From positions 18,780,092-18,844,091 of the forward strand of contig OZ023190.1 of assembly GCA_963995505.1 (NCBI GenBank): a stretch of DNA of 64,000 bases. Reading direction: 5' to 3'. The notes beneath the pieces were generated by a model. That model did not search any database. It was given only the letters and a program-made list of their open reading frames with translations, and was not told where the DNA came from. Source of the stretch: Hypericum androsaemum. Taxonomy: Eukaryota > Streptophyta > Magnoliopsida > Malpighiales > Hypericaceae. Below, in pieces: positions 63,793 to 64,000 of the stretch; the stretch's first letter is position 1, and each line of letters begins with the position of its first letter. Made by a program: the position numbers and the translations under genes.

Positions 63793-64000
63793 TCAAGTTG
63801 GTGAGTAGATATCACAAACTCTCAACTTGCTAAGATGATGATTGAATGGAGCACTTCCGAGGAGTTTAGTAAATATGTCCACGGTTTGTTCTTCATTTGG
63901 GAAGTAGGGCGTGAAGATTAGGCCTTCTTGAACTTTGTCTCGTACGTAGGGACAGTCGATCTCAATGTGTTTAGTCCTCTCGTAGAATACTGGATTAGAG
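63793..64000 (-). CDS. Copia polyprotein C terminus (RNase H end), partial
   Basis: The frame is open from the right edge to a stop at 63793-63795. It reads NPVFYERTKHIEIDCPYVRD, then the QTVDIFTKLLGS region, the highly conserved end of Ty1-copia RNase H (usual form NPVFHERTKHIEIDCH..ADIFTKPL). No break in the visible 69 codons. Confidence 0.88.
   Translation of the reverse strand, partial: SNPVFYERTKHIEIDCPYVRDKVQEGLIFTPYFPNEEQTVDIFTKLLGSAPFNHHLSKLRVCDIYSPT

Larger units (their letters stand above)
63462..64000 (-). mobile_element. Ty1-copia LTR retrotransposon, 3' end (runs off window)
   Basis: Read on the minus strand: the end of the polyprotein (to 63793), a purine tract GAGGAGGAA, then an LTR starting TGTTGAGAAGG. 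Only the 3' portion is inside the window; the remainder lies to the right. A left target site cannot be confirmed without the other end. Confidence 0.82.

Overview
The window is nuclear DNA from a flowering plant, most likely a eudicot. The genes have many introns with plant-type GT/AG borders in AT-rich sequence. The proteins include Aux/IAA, oleosin, AHP, a plant YBEY-HAD fusion and plant PFK types. The spacers hold MULE, LINE and copia transposons. I cannot name the species. The gene set matches several Arabidopsis neighbourhoods from memory: EPSIN1 next to a glycine-rich membrane protein (At5g11700/11710); oleosin, Aurora, YBEY and PAPS (At2g25850-25890, with PFK6 in the sister block At4g32830-32850); and AHP4 near IAA26 (At3g16360-16500).

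Layout. 0-2 kb: an epsin gene (minus), running off the left edge. 2-4.8 kb: a spacer with a 0.67-kb non-autonomous MULE. 4.8-14.7 kb: a 22-exon glycine-rich multi-pass membrane protein. 14.7-18 kb: a spacer with a 1.13-kb MULE and a tRNA-like relic. 18.1-18.5 kb: oleosin (minus). 19.3-22.7 kb: DEAD-box helicase RH57. 23.4-25.7 kb: Aurora kinase. 26.1-29.4 kb: phosphofructokinase (minus, convergent with Aurora). 30.7-31.5 kb: a second MULE of the 3.4-kb family, filled with a GGA-rich minisatellite. 31.7-35.6 kb: a YbeY endoribonuclease/HAD fusion (minus). 35.7-37.1 kb: a small MULE and a LINE fragment.

37.45-48.42 kb is one 10.96-kb MULE with a perfect 9-bp target duplication. It carries a broken FAR1/MudrA-type transposase and a convergent Ulp1-type (C48) protease gene, and a 2.07-kb relative with a 22-bp minisatellite has inserted between them. 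Short ~22-bp repeats recur in most larger introns and flanks of both genes, and in the 450-bp relative next door. To the right lie a nuclear poly(A) polymerase (49.1-53.3 kb, plus), an Aux/IAA repressor (54.9-56.3 kb, minus), an AHP phosphotransfer protein (59.8-61.1 kb, minus), long AT-rich spacers, and the 3' end of a copia retrotransposon at the right edge.

The host genes are independent eukaryotic units, not operons. I rebuilt exon chains by matching splice sites to reading phase. Nine of the host chains close exactly; the epsin chain is consistent as far as the window reaches. The exception is YBEY, which has two apparent single-base losses. The ULP gene has one (in a homopolymer run) and the transposase has one gain plus three stop codons. 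Either these are real lesions or the assembly has homopolymer errors.
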